DNA from: Nocardioides cynanchi | GTDB lineage: Bacteria; Actinomycetota; Actinomycetes; Propionibacteriales; Nocardioidaceae | Reading direction: 5' to 3' | Assembly (NCBI RefSeq): GCF_008761635.1 | Contig: NZ_CP044344.1 | Coordinates: 2,914,001 to 2,978,000 of the forward strand | Length of the DNA stretch: 64,000 nucleotides | Part shown: positions 52,620-61,639 of the stretch, piece by piece | How positions within the stretch are numbered: the stretch's first letter is position 1 | How the letters are laid out: each line of letters opens with the position of its first letter | The notes under the pieces: model-generated | Databases searched by the model: none | What the model saw: the letters and a program-made list of their open reading frames with translations, nothing else | Told to the model about the DNA's origin: nothing | Position numbers and translations under genes: made by a program

Positions 52620-54761
52620 ATGGCCCTACATGTGATTCAGGGCGCGAGCCGGAACTACGGCGCAGCCCAGGCCCTCGCATCGGCCCTGAGCGCGGTCATC
52701 GCAGAGGGGACCGTCTATGTCGGCTACCCCGTCTTGGCGACAGCCGATGATCGCGTGGAGATTGACGCGCTACTTGTAAGCCCCCAGTGCGGGTTGATCG
52801 CGTTTCTGCTCAGTCCTGGCCAACCACAGTCTGCCGAGGACTGGGCCCAGTTAGTTGAGGCACAGGATCGTCTTTACACGGTCCTTGAAGGTTCCCTCAG
52901 GCGACACGAAAGCCTACGCCGCGGCCGTCGACTGGGAGTCGAGCCCTCGACGGTCACCATCCTCCCGTCGGCGGCAGACGCACCTGCCGATGCCGAGGGT
53001 GTGTACCTCACGCTTGACGAGGTCCCCGAATGGATCAGCGGGCTCGATGGGCTCGATGGCGAGCTCGAACGCAGTTTGCAGGCCGCCCTTCAGCGCGTAA
53101 CCACCATCAAACCCCCGAAAAAGCGGTCCAACGTCGTCAAGGCCGATTCTCGTGGCTCCGCCATCAAGCAGATCGAACGCCACATCGCAAACCTGGACCA
53201 ATGGCAAAAGGCAGCCGCGATCGAATCACCGGCCGGGCCGCAACGCATCCGCGGGCTTGCCGGCTCCGGAAAGACCGTGGTACTGGCTCTGAAAGCTGCA
53301 TACTGGCATACCCAGAACCCGGACTGGCGTATCGCGCTCACTTTTCAATCGCGTGCCTTGTATCAGCAGGTCACTGACCTAGTTACGAGGTTTACCTTTG
53401 AACATAGCAATGACTTACCTGACGAAGAGCACATGAGAGTTCTACACTCCTGGGGTTCGGCGAGTTCACCGGGCGTGTATGCACTGATCGCGAACGCTCT
53501 CGGTGAGGTTCCGCGCAATTGGGCGTACGCCAACGGCACATACGGGCGGGAAGAAGCATTTGCTGGAATCTGCCGCGAACTTCTGACTTTGTCTGAGACC
53601 CAGACCACAGCCCCGATCTTCGACGCCGTCCTGATCGACGAGGCCCAGGACCTTCCTCCTGAGTTCTTTCAACTCGTCTATCGATTCACTAATGAGCCCA
53701 AACGAATCGTTTGGGCATACGACGAGCTTCAAAAGCTGTCCGAGGCGGCCATGCCGTCAACCGACGAGCTATTCGGCAAGGGTCCTCATGGCGAGAGTTT
53801 GATTAGCCTCAATACTCCACCCAACGCTCCACAGCGGGACATTGTCCTACCGATCTGCTATCGCAATACGCCATGGGCGCTGGCGACAGCGCACGCGCTC
53901 GGCACGGGTATCTATCACGAGGGCGGCCTGGTACAGCACCCAGACTCTCCGACCTTGTGGGAGGACATCGGGTACGAGGTGGTCCACGGCCGCCTGGAGC
54001 ATGGAGAGCCTGTCACTCTGGAACGTTCGGGTAACTCGTATCCGAGCTATTTCGCGGACCTTCTGACGCCCGACGACGCCGTGGTGATCAACGAGTTCAA
54101 TACAGAACAGGAGCAGGACGCCTGGGTGGCGGAGCAGATCGCTGAAAATCTCGTAAACGATGAACTCGAGCATGACGACATCCTCATCGTGCTGCCCGAT
54201 ACCTACCGTGCGAAGAGCCGCGCGCCTCGGCTCATGCGTGAACTCGCTCGGCATCAGATTCCGTCCCACCTTGTCGGTGTGAACACAAGCTCGGAACGAG
54301 TCTTCCAGCCCGAGTCAGTTGCGATCGCGCACATCCATCGGGCCAAGGGCAATGAAGCTCCAATGGTTTATGCAATCGATGCACAGCACGCCGCTAGCAA
54401 TTTCAATACTGTCACGAAGCGCAACACCTTGTTCACCGCTATCACCCGGTCCCGATCGTGGGTTCGCATCACTGGGTTCGGAGAACGAATGCCCGAGATC
54501 GCCGCCGAAGTCAACCGGGTACGCGACAACGGCTTCAGGCTGGAGTTCACAGTCCCCACCTCTGCCGAACTAGCTGAACTGCGGCACATACACCGTGACC
54601 GCTCGGAAAGCGAAGAGGTAACAGTTAAGAAGGGAACCGAAGCCCTAGAGGTATTCCTCTCCGCCCTCGACAGTGGTGAGATGGACATCCTAGATCTGCC
54701 GCCGTCCCTTCGTACCCGACTCACTCACCTCCGCGAGCAGACCGATGGCGCTCACGACTAG
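52620..54761 (+). CDS. SF1 helicase/ATPase with NERD-like N-terminus (defence helicase)
   Basis: A 713-residue protein. The N-terminus (about 15-110: VYVGYPVLATADDRVEIDAL LVSPQCGLIAF) resembles a NERD/restriction-endonuclease fold but lacks an obvious ExK. Walker A is GLAGSGKT (212-219) and Walker B is DEAQD (340-344). The C-terminal UvrD-like helicase region has AIAHIHRAKGNEAPMVYAID and NTLFTAITRSRSWVRITG. The DNA is visibly lower in GC and has unusual codons compared with the core genome. It overlaps the DUF2290-like gene by 17 bp. Confidence 0.85.
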   Translation: MALHVIQGASRNYGAAQALASALSAVIAEGTVYVGYPVLATADDRVEIDALLVSPQCGLIAFLLSPGQPQSAEDWAQLVEAQDRLYTVLEGSLRRHESLRRGRRLGVEPSTVTILPSAADAPADAEGVYLTLDEVPEWISGLDGLDGELERSLQAALQRVTTIKPPKKRSNVVKADSRGSAIKQIERHIANLDQWQKAAAIESPAGPQRIRGLAGSGKTVVLALKAAYWHTQNPDWRIALTFQSRALYQQVTDLVTRFTFEHSNDLPDEEHMRVLHSWGSASSPGVYALIANALGEVPRNWAYANGTYGREEAFAGICRELLTLSETQTTAPIFDAVLIDEAQDLPPEFFQLVYRFTNEPKRIVWAYDELQKLSEAAMPSTDELFGKGPHGESLISLNTPPNAPQRDIVLPICYRNTPWALATAHALGTGIYHEGGLVQHPDSPTLWEDIGYEVVHGRLEHGEPVTLERSGNSYPSYFADLLTPDDAVVINEFNTEQEQDAWVAEQIAENLVNDELEHDDILIVLPDTYRAKSRAPRLMRELARHQIPSHLVGVNTSSERVFQPESVAIAHIHRAKGNEAPMVYAIDAQHAASNFNTVTKRNTLFTAITRSRSWVRITGFGERMPEIAAEVNRVRDNGFRLEFTVPTSAELAELRHIHRDRSESEEVTVKKGTEALEVFLSALDSGEMDILDLPPSLRTRLTHLREQTDGAHD

Positions 54762-55446
54762 GCACATCCACGACGAGGTTGCAAATGTCTTGGATTTCCT
54801 CATGGACTCGGAGCTTGCGGCACACCGGAATCCGGTCTCGATCTCCGAGAGCGTGGTTTCATTCCACGGGTATGCACCCAAGGGCTCGCCCTTTATCCTC
54901 AATCGCCGTCATCCGACAATTGAGCAGTACAGGTACTGGGTGGAGCACGGCGAATATTCTGCCCTTCTGTTCGACGGGAGCCTCCTGCAGCTCGCGTACA
55001 CCGTGAAGGACGGAGAATTAGCCGGACACCGACTGGCTTACGTGCCTTGCCCTTATGACGTTGACCAGCAGTTCGTCATGGGCGGTGATCCACTGCTGGA
55101 AGTCATCGACCTCTTCTACGCGGACGCCGAGCCACTGCTTCGTACTCCGGTGCGAATGGACTTCGACCCGGACTCGGCAAAGCCGGGACACCCTGAAGTG
55201 CATCTGACGATTAACGGGAGTGACTGTCGGATCGCCTGCGTGGCACCGTTGCATGTGCTGCGATTCGTTAGCTTCGTTTTCGAGCAGTTTTATCCAGCGT
55301 ACTGGCGAGCCCACAAGGGATTCTTTGCACCGGGACACACGCGGCACGTCGGCCCGAAGAAGATTCTCGAGGTAGAGCAGATTGGATTGCACCTCTCATG
55401 GAACGTTCACGCCACGCTGGCCGACCTCGGTGACGGCCCAGCCTGA
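54745..55446 (+). CDS. DUF2290-like protein paired with the helicase
   Basis: A 233-residue protein. I recognise a DUF2290-like pattern (ANVLDFLMDSELAAHRNPVS, QYRYWVEHGEYSALLFDGSL LQLAY, GHRLAYVPCPYDV, VRMDFDPDS, HLTINGSDCRIACVAP, LRFVSFVFEQFYP). The function is unknown. Its ATG lies inside the helicase gene (17-bp overlap), so the two are made together and probably act as one complex. Low-GC composition matches the helicase, not the flanks. Confidence 0.6.
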   Translation: MALTTRHIHDEVANVLDFLMDSELAAHRNPVSISESVVSFHGYAPKGSPFILNRRHPTIEQYRYWVEHGEYSALLFDGSLLQLAYTVKDGELAGHRLAYVPCPYDVDQQFVMGGDPLLEVIDLFYADAEPLLRTPVRMDFDPDSAKPGHPEVHLTINGSDCRIACVAPLHVLRFVSFVFEQFYPAYWRAHKGFFAPGHTRHVGPKKILEVEQIGLHLSWNVHATLADLGDGPA

Positions 55447-55831
55447 CGCCGCGCTCGGACGGTCCGATGGCCATACCTCCACTTGAAGTGTGCCCACATC
55501 CTGGCGGGCATCCTCTCTTTCCCTCGCCGGCAGCTATCGCGTTGGAGGGCATGAGGGAAGCGCGTTCCGCACAAATCCCACTCGGATGCCCGCAGGTCAT
55601 ATGCCCCTACCCCCGCTTACGCAAGACTGCCGGAGGGCGCGCATCGAGCTCTAACCTTCGCAGCGGCAGGGACGCCGACTGTCAGGGGTCCGCCCTCGCG
55701 GCGCGTCCCCATCGCCTGGTGCCGCAGGGTGGACCGTGCTCAGTCAATACTTCAATTGGTGCGCCTACGGGGCGCCCACCTGCGGATACGGTGTCCCGGT
55801 TGACGGTCCGGGACGGCAGGAGGAGAACATA
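55447..55831. other. noncoding gap inside the defence cassette
   Basis: About 385 bp between the DUF2290-like gene and the fusion nuclease. Frames here have noncoding composition. It ends with the GGAGGAG ribosome site at 55820-55825. An unrecognised promoter or RNA could be present. Confidence 0.4.
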
Positions 55832-58800
55832 GTGATTGACGAACTTGGTGAGCCAACCCGAGTCGACGTCCTCCTCGGCGCTTACCCGGCCCGGCAGTGC
55901 GTGTACCGAACCAAGAACAAATTTGACCCGCGCGTCCCACCCCCGGCGCGAGAGCCCGACGACGTGCTGTTGCGAATGGAGGAGGGACGGGCGTTCGAGC
56001 AGGCGATGGTACTCCTGCTGACTGAGGCGCTAGGCGACCGCTGCCTGAGCATCATGTACGGAGACCACCGTGCGGACAAGGAGAGGCGCATAGCGGAGAC
56101 CGTCGCCGCCATGGAGGCGGGAGTCCCTGTCATCATCGGTGGGCAGCTGCCCGACGACCTCGACGGCGGGCGAACTGGGTCCCCGGACGTGCTCTTCCGA
56201 GCCACTCGTGATGAAAAAGTTCTGGCCCAATATTGGCCCGCGGACATCAAGCACCACTCCACCCTCAAGAAGGCCGAGCGGAGCAGTGCCCTGCTGTCGT
56301 GGCCTGGCGGCAGTTTCGGAGGCGGGGTGTTTCGATACAAGGAGGGTGGGTGGTCGGCTAAGACCCCCCATCGGGCGGCAGACTGCCTGCAACTGGCGCA
56401 TTACACCCGGATGTTGCAGGCCATGGGACGGCATCCCGGTGAAGATCAATCTTGGGGCGCCATCCTGGGAACCTCTGACTTCACTGCGATTCACCGAGAG
56501 CGGCATGGGTGGGTCTGGTATGACCTTCGCGAGTTGACGGAGACGACTTGGTCGGGAACCTCGCCGACCGGCAAGCGCAAGCGCAGCATCATGGAGTCGT
56601 ACGATCATGAGTTCGCTGACAGGCTCCGGGTCGCCCGCGCCGCGATCTCCGGTGGTCCGTCACTGGTACAGGCATTCGGCAAGGCCGAGTGCCATTCCTG
56701 CCCCTACTTGCCGCATTGTCGGGCGGAGGCGGGGCCAGAGGATGCTTCCTTCGCGATCTTAAAGGGCCAGCTGTCCGACCGGGAGTGGCGCTACCTCTAC
56801 TCCCAGGGGCTAGGCACAATTGACGCGCTGGCCGACGCCCGCCTGAGTGGTGACCTGTTGACGGGTTACCTAGCACAGTCCGGGCACCTCCCGAACCCCA
56901 CCGCCCGGTTGGACGCCGCGATTCACCGTGCGCGAATGCTCCGCGACGGAGTGCTTTTGGAACGGACTAGCAGCGGAGCGCTCGCCGTGCCGACTGCCGA
57001 CGTTGAGATCGACTTCGACGTGGAGTGGCACCCCGCGGACGGCCACGTCTATCAATGGGGCGCTCGCGTCAGACGAGGCCAAGATGAGAGCACGTCTACG
57101 TACGAACATGCCGTCGTCTCCTTTGAAATTTTGGATGACGCATCTGCTCAAGCACTCGCCGACGAGTTCTTTACTTGGCTGGAAGCTTTCGTCGCCGAAC
57201 ACGAGGCCAACGGAAATACGGTGGGAATCTTCCACTGGACTTCGCCAGAGATCACCAAGACTATCCGCGTCCTCGGAGGCCAACGCGCCCACGATCTGTT
57301 CGAGGACAGGTTTCTCGATTTGAAGCGCTGGATGGAGCAACACTTTTTCGCCCGCGACGGATTCGGCCTGAAGGTCGTCGCTCCGATCTTCGGTTTCAAG
57401 TGGGGCGTCGACGACGCCAGCGGGTTGGCATCCGTCAAGAGGATCGACGAGGCCCGTGCCACCACCGAGCCAGAGGTCGCCGCAGCGGCGCGGGAATGGC
57501 TCCTCGCGTACAACGAGGACGATTGCGCGGCTCAGGCCGCAATCCGCGACGGGCTGCGCGCGTTTGGAGATGCGCGGGAACTTCGGGAGGAAGACGTAGG
57601 TCGGGGGACGTCACTGCCAGTGAGCGAGCACGACCAGGGGGCGGTGCCGTCCGCGCCAACGCCTGTGTCTGGGCCGCGGCAGGATGCGGACGACACCATT
57701 CAGGTTCAACCGAGCAGAGGGGGAGCAATGCCGTCGGCCTCGGCGAGCAGACGGCTGGCGTTGAATGAGATCCGCCGTCGAGTCGCCCAGTTTGTCATCG
57801 ACTACTCGGGCGTGACCAGCGAGCAGCGCAATACGACCGATTTCTGGAAGGCGTTCATGGCCTGCTACGGCGTGGGCGACTCGTATCTGCACGGTGTCAC
57901 GTTTGAGTACCCAGCGAGGCGCTCGGACACCGGCCGAGAGGGGCGTATCGATGTTTTCCTCCCCGGCCAATATCTGATCGAGCAGAAGTCCCAGGGTCAG
58001 ATCCGGACGCCGCGACTTGGGTCCGAGTCGAACGCCGAGACTCAGGCTAAGGCCTACTTGACTGGCGGCACGATCACCGAGGCTCAGATGCCACGCTGGC
58101 TCGTCACGTCCGACTTCGCCACCATTCAGGTCACCGACCTCTCCCTGCCAGCGCGGTCGGTTAACCGGACTCGGACGGTCGCCTTCGCCGACTTGAACGC
58201 CCACGTTGAGATGTTCCTCTTCCTCGCCGGTGAGGACCCCGACGCGCTCATTGCCGAGGAGCAGGCAGAGGCGTCCGTCCAGGCCGCAAGATTGATGGGG
58301 GACCTTTACGCCGCACTGACCGGGGATGCGGATATCGACGCCGATGAGGTCCCGGACCGTGAAGACGAGGACGCGGCCACTATGGAGGCGTCCGTCCTTC
58401 TGACCCGGCTGCTCTTCCTTATGTTCGGCGACGACGCGGGCCTTTGGCAGAGAGGCCTGTTCCAACGGTTCATTGAGACACGCACCTCTATTGACGGCTC
58501 CGACCTCGGGCAGCAGCTCCGAGCCTTGTTCGAGGTACTGGACATGCCCGACCCCCGATCTGCGCGGATCGACGAGGCCATGCGGGCTTTCCCGTATGTC
58601 AACGGCGAGTTGTACCGCAATGCCGGGCACGATCAGACCATTTGGTTTGACACCGACATGCGCGCCGCATTGCTCGCGGCTTGTCGCTTCGATTGGTCGC
58701 GGATTTCGCCAGCGGTGTTCGGATCTTTATTCCAGACGGTGAAGAGCAGGGCGGCCCGGCACTTGGCAGGGGAGCACTACACCAGTGAGTGGAACATTCT

Positions 58801-60601
58801 CAAAATCTTGCGTCCCATGTTCCTCGACGAGTACAGCCGGCGGCTCGACCAGGCCCACACCAAGCCCCAGCTGGAGGCGCTCCACCACGAATTCAAGCGG
58901 CTTCGGTTCGTAGACCCCGCGTGTGGGTGTGGCAACTTCTTGATCGTTGCCTACCGGGAGATGCGAAGGCTTGAACTCGACCTGTTGGTGAAGTTGAAGG
59001 CTTTGCAGGGCCGATCCGCCGACCTCGTACTCGATCCGTCCGAGATGCTGAACGTGCGGCTCGATCAGTTCTACGGCATTGAGCTGAACTGGTGGCCCGC
59101 GAAGATCGCTGAAACAGCCATGTACCTCGTGGATCACCAGGCCAATCAGCAAATGCTGAACACGCTCGGCTTGCCTGTGGTCCGGCTGCCGATCAACATC
59201 AGGGCTAATATCCATCACGGAAACGCGTTGACCACCAACTGGCATGGCGTTCTGCCAGCTGAACCGGATGTTCGGGTGTTTGTGTTCGGGAACCCGCCAT
59301 TCCTCGGCCGGAAGACTACAAACCAGGCCCAGAAGTTGGAACTGGCGACTGCCTGGGGTATGGCGAATACCGGTCACCTCGACTTCGTAACCGCCTGGCA
59401 CGCTAAGGCATTGGCGTACCTCCATGGGCGAAACGGCGAGTTCGGGTTCGTGACGACCAATTCGGTCACCCAAGGTGAACCGGTCTCGGATCTGTTCCCG
59501 CGCATCGAGGCGCAGGGGTGGCGGATCAAGTTCGCACACCGCACGTTCGCTTGGCGGACCGAGTCCGCTGCAAGGGATACCGCCTCGGTGCACTGCGTTA
59601 TCGTTGGATTCACCCGCGACTCACACGCCAAGCCGCGCCTGTTCGACTACCCCACGTTGGTTGCGAATCCAGAAGAGGTGCGCGTGACGACCGGCATTAA
59701 CGGCTACCTGCTGGACGCGCCCAACGTGTACGTGACTGGTAGGTCGGCCCCGCTGTCATCCGAATTGCCTCGCGTCTCTTACGGCTCGATGCCGCGCGAC
59801 GGTGGCAACCTGCTGGTGTCAGCTGAGCAGTACTCGGAGTTTGCTGCTGATCCAGTGGCGTCGAAGTACCTGCGTCGATTTGTCGGGGCGGACGAACTCA
59901 TCCAGAACAAGCAACGCTGGTGCCTGTGGATGGCGGACGACTTCGACCCAGCAGATGTAAATCGGTCTCCTCTTCTTCGGGCGCGATTGACGGCCGTCAG
60001 GGCGATGCGGGAGCAGTCGAAGGCTGATTCGACGCGGGCGTGGGCGGCATCCCCGCACCTATTCGTGCAACAGGCGCAACCCAAAGTGGCCTTCCTTGCG
60101 ATCCCAGCGCACGTGTCGGAGTTTCGGCGGTTCTTCCCATCTGACCGGCTCGGGGCAGATGTCATCTGTGGCAACGCGAACTTCACCTGCCCGGATCCGG
60201 ACGGCTTTGCGTTTGCGATCATCTCCTCGTCCATGTTCATCACGTGGCAAAAAACTGTGGGTGGTCGCATAAAGTCCGATTTAAGATTCTCGAAGGACGT
60301 CGTCTGGAACAATCTTCCGCTTCCCCCGGTAGGAGCGGCGCTACGCAGAGAGATCATCGCCGCTGGGGAGCGGGTACAGAAGGCGAGGCTTCTACATTCG
60401 AACAGGTCTCTAGCCGACCACTACCAGCCGCTTGCGATGGCCCCAGAATTGCTGGCCGCTCATCGCGCGTTGGATCGCGTCGTGGACAAGGCCTTCGGTG
60501 TTAGGCGGGCACGGACCCTTTCCGTAGGGGATCGGCAGCAGATCCTATTCGACAGCTACGTCGAACTGACGGCTGGTGATGGCCCCCTCCCCTCCGACTA
60601 G
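55832..60601 (+). CDS. fusion of TM0106-type Fe-S RecB/RNase-H-like nuclease and MmeI-type restriction-methylation enzyme
   Basis: A 1589-residue protein. Residues 1-300 are a RecB-like PD-(D/E)XK nuclease with GSPD (D119), ADIK (D138, K140) and Fe-S cysteines C23, C287, C290, C296. Residues 390-580 are an RNase-H-like exonuclease with IDFDVEW (D394, D396) and YNEDDC (560-565). After a linker (585-632) comes an MmeI-like half: nuclease D707 and EQK (717-719), SAM motif I DPACGCGNF (1028-1036), NPPF (1154-1157) for N6-adenine methylation, and a target-recognition C-terminus. The GTG at 55832 has GGAGGAG 6 nt upstream. An ATG at 57728 with GGGGGAG before it could also start the MmeI half alone. 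Confidence 0.85.
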   Translation: MIDELGEPTRVDVLLGAYPARQCVYRTKNKFDPRVPPPAREPDDVLLRMEEGRAFEQAMVLLLTEALGDRCLSIMYGDHRADKERRIAETVAAMEAGVPVIIGGQLPDDLDGGRTGSPDVLFRATRDEKVLAQYWPADIKHHSTLKKAERSSALLSWPGGSFGGGVFRYKEGGWSAKTPHRAADCLQLAHYTRMLQAMGRHPGEDQSWGAILGTSDFTAIHRERHGWVWYDLRELTETTWSGTSPTGKRKRSIMESYDHEFADRLRVARAAISGGPSLVQAFGKAECHSCPYLPHCRAEAGPEDASFAILKGQLSDREWRYLYSQGLGTIDALADARLSGDLLTGYLAQSGHLPNPTARLDAAIHRARMLRDGVLLERTSSGALAVPTADVEIDFDVEWHPADGHVYQWGARVRRGQDESTSTYEHAVVSFEILDDASAQALADEFFTWLEAFVAEHEANGNTVGIFHWTSPEITKTIRVLGGQRAHDLFEDRFLDLKRWMEQHFFARDGFGLKVVAPIFGFKWGVDDASGLASVKRIDEARATTEPEVAAAAREWLLAYNEDDCAAQAAIRDGLRAFGDARELREEDVGRGTSLPVSEHDQGAVPSAPTPVSGPRQDADDTIQVQPSRGGAMPSASASRRLALNEIRRRVAQFVIDYSGVTSEQRNTTDFWKAFMACYGVGDSYLHGVTFEYPARRSDTGREGRIDVFLPGQYLIEQKSQGQIRTPRLGSESNAETQAKAYLTGGTITEAQMPRWLVTSDFATIQVTDLSLPARSVNRTRTVAFADLNAHVEMFLFLAGEDPDALIAEEQAEASVQAARLMGDLYAALTGDADIDADEVPDREDEDAATMEASVLLTRLLFLMFGDDAGLWQRGLFQRFIETRTSIDGSDLGQQLRALFEVLDMPDPRSARIDEAMRAFPYVNGELYRNAGHDQTIWFDTDMRAALLAACRFDWSRISPAVFGSLFQTVKSRAARHLAGEHYTSEWNILKILRPMFLDEYSRRLDQAHTKPQLEALHHEFKRLRFVDPACGCGNFLIVAYREMRRLELDLLVKLKALQGRSADLVLDPSEMLNVRLDQFYGIELNWWPAKIAETAMYLVDHQANQQMLNTLGLPVVRLPINIRANIHHGNALTTNWHGVLPAEPDVRVFVFGNPPFLGRKTTNQAQKLELATAWGMANTGHLDFVTAWHAKALAYLHGRNGEFGFVTTNSVTQGEPVSDLFPRIEAQGWRIKFAHRTFAWRTESAARDTASVHCVIVGFTRDSHAKPRLFDYPTLVANPEEVRVTTGINGYLLDAPNVYVTGRSAPLSSELPRVSYGSMPRDGGNLLVSAEQYSEFAADPVASKYLRRFVGADELIQNKQRWCLWMADDFDPADVNRSPLLRARLTAVRAMREQSKADSTRAWAASPHLFVQQAQPKVAFLAIPAHVSEFRRFFPSDRLGADVICGNANFTCPDPDGFAFAIISSSMFITWQKTVGGRIKSDLRFSKDVVWNNLPLPPVGAALRREIIAAGERVQKARLLHSNRSLADHYQPLAMAPELLAAHRALDRVVDKAFGVRRARTLSVGDRQQILFDSYVELTAGDGPLPSD

Positions 60602-60678
60602 AGCCCAGAGTCGCGCGCCGGCGCCACCATCCATTCGGCGCAGCCGCCTCGTAGCCCGGCGGGGCGAACTGGTTGCGT

Positions 60679-61572
60679 CTATGGATCTCGCCGAAGGTAC
60701 GTCTTCCCTTCTTCCCAGATCACAGCGCATTCGTGGCTCGTGAGCAGTTCGATCAGGTCGGCGCTGGGACGGACGGGAAGCAACACAGCCTTTGCTTCGT
60801 GATCCAGGAACCGCGCGTAGTCGAGTACCTGACCAAGCGCGGCACGCACATAGCTGCGAGCCGCCGATGCCTTCGCCTCCACCAGTTCCTCGGTGGCCTT
60901 ATTGAAGACGTCTGTGAATAGGTACCCACCGCCGGGGATGGGTACGCGATGGCGGACCGTGGCTTGTCCCTGAGCGTTCAGCCATTCGGTGTAGCGGCCG
61001 ACAAGTTGGGCCTCGCGACGAACGGCTTCCCTTGGTTCGTCGGGGCGTTGAGCCGCGTACTTGTCAACGTTGTTCGCCTCCACCGGCAGTTCTTCAGGGA
61101 TGGCGGTGTCGGGGTCAGCGTCGTCGATCGGGTCCTTCAGGACGTCCCCCAGTGGGCTGAGCCTGAAGACGAGAACTGATCTGACCTCGCCCTGTCGATC
61201 AAGGGCATCAGCCCGGTAGTAGGGCGGGTGAGCCAGCTCGAACAAGCCGAGATAAGTGGTGTCGCGTTCTTCGCTGCGGAATACCCGAATAGTCCGCCCG
61301 AGCTTGCCGGCGTCCATCAGGGACTTGTTGCCGCCGGTTCGGAGTGACTGGTCGCCGACCTGTCCGTCGCCGGTGTAGTGAAGCGTGCCGTCTGCGTGCC
61401 AGCCGTCGTACTTGTAGCCGAAAGCCGCTCCCACGCTGGGGTTGCTGAAGATGAAGACACTCTGGGCTTTCACGGAGGGTTCCATGCCGCCGTAGCGGCC
61501 GCCGCCCCAACGGTCGTGCAGGTCTTTGCGCAGCAGAGTTTCGCCGACTTCGATGTCCCATGTCACCGCCAT
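60679..61572 (-). CDS. SRA-like domain plus PD-(D/E)XK nuclease (modification-dependent, type IV)
   Basis: A 297-residue protein. The N-terminal half (VGETLLRKDLHDRWGGGRYG, SVFIFSNPSVGAAFGYKYDG, GTLHYTGDGQVGDQSLRTGG) matches the ScoMcrA-like SRA domain that flips modified bases. The C-terminal part (about 180-297) has FTDVFNKATEELVEAKAS, a PD-(D/E)XK pattern with D221, E232 and K234. It likely recognises modified cytosine or other marks and cleaves DNA. It converges with the fusion nuclease gene. Confidence 0.8.
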   Translation of the reverse strand: MAVTWDIEVGETLLRKDLHDRWGGGRYGGMEPSVKAQSVFIFSNPSVGAAFGYKYDGWHADGTLHYTGDGQVGDQSLRTGGNKSLMDAGKLGRTIRVFRSEERDTTYLGLFELAHPPYYRADALDRQGEVRSVLVFRLSPLGDVLKDPIDDADPDTAIPEELPVEANNVDKYAAQRPDEPREAVRREAQLVGRYTEWLNAQGQATVRHRVPIPGGGYLFTDVFNKATEELVEAKASAARSYVRAALGQVLDYARFLDHEAKAVLLPVRPSADLIELLTSHECAVIWEEGKTYLRRDP

Positions 61573-61639
61573 ATGGGCAGCAAACCACAGCCGCGTGCGC
61601 CCCGGTCGGCAACCGACTCACGTTGGGCCGGCTGACCCT

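Noticed and set aside
55467..55832. 121-codon frame in the gap of the defence cassette
   Set aside because: Pro/Gly/Arg/Ser-rich translation, no ribosome site, and it overlaps the start of the fusion gene.
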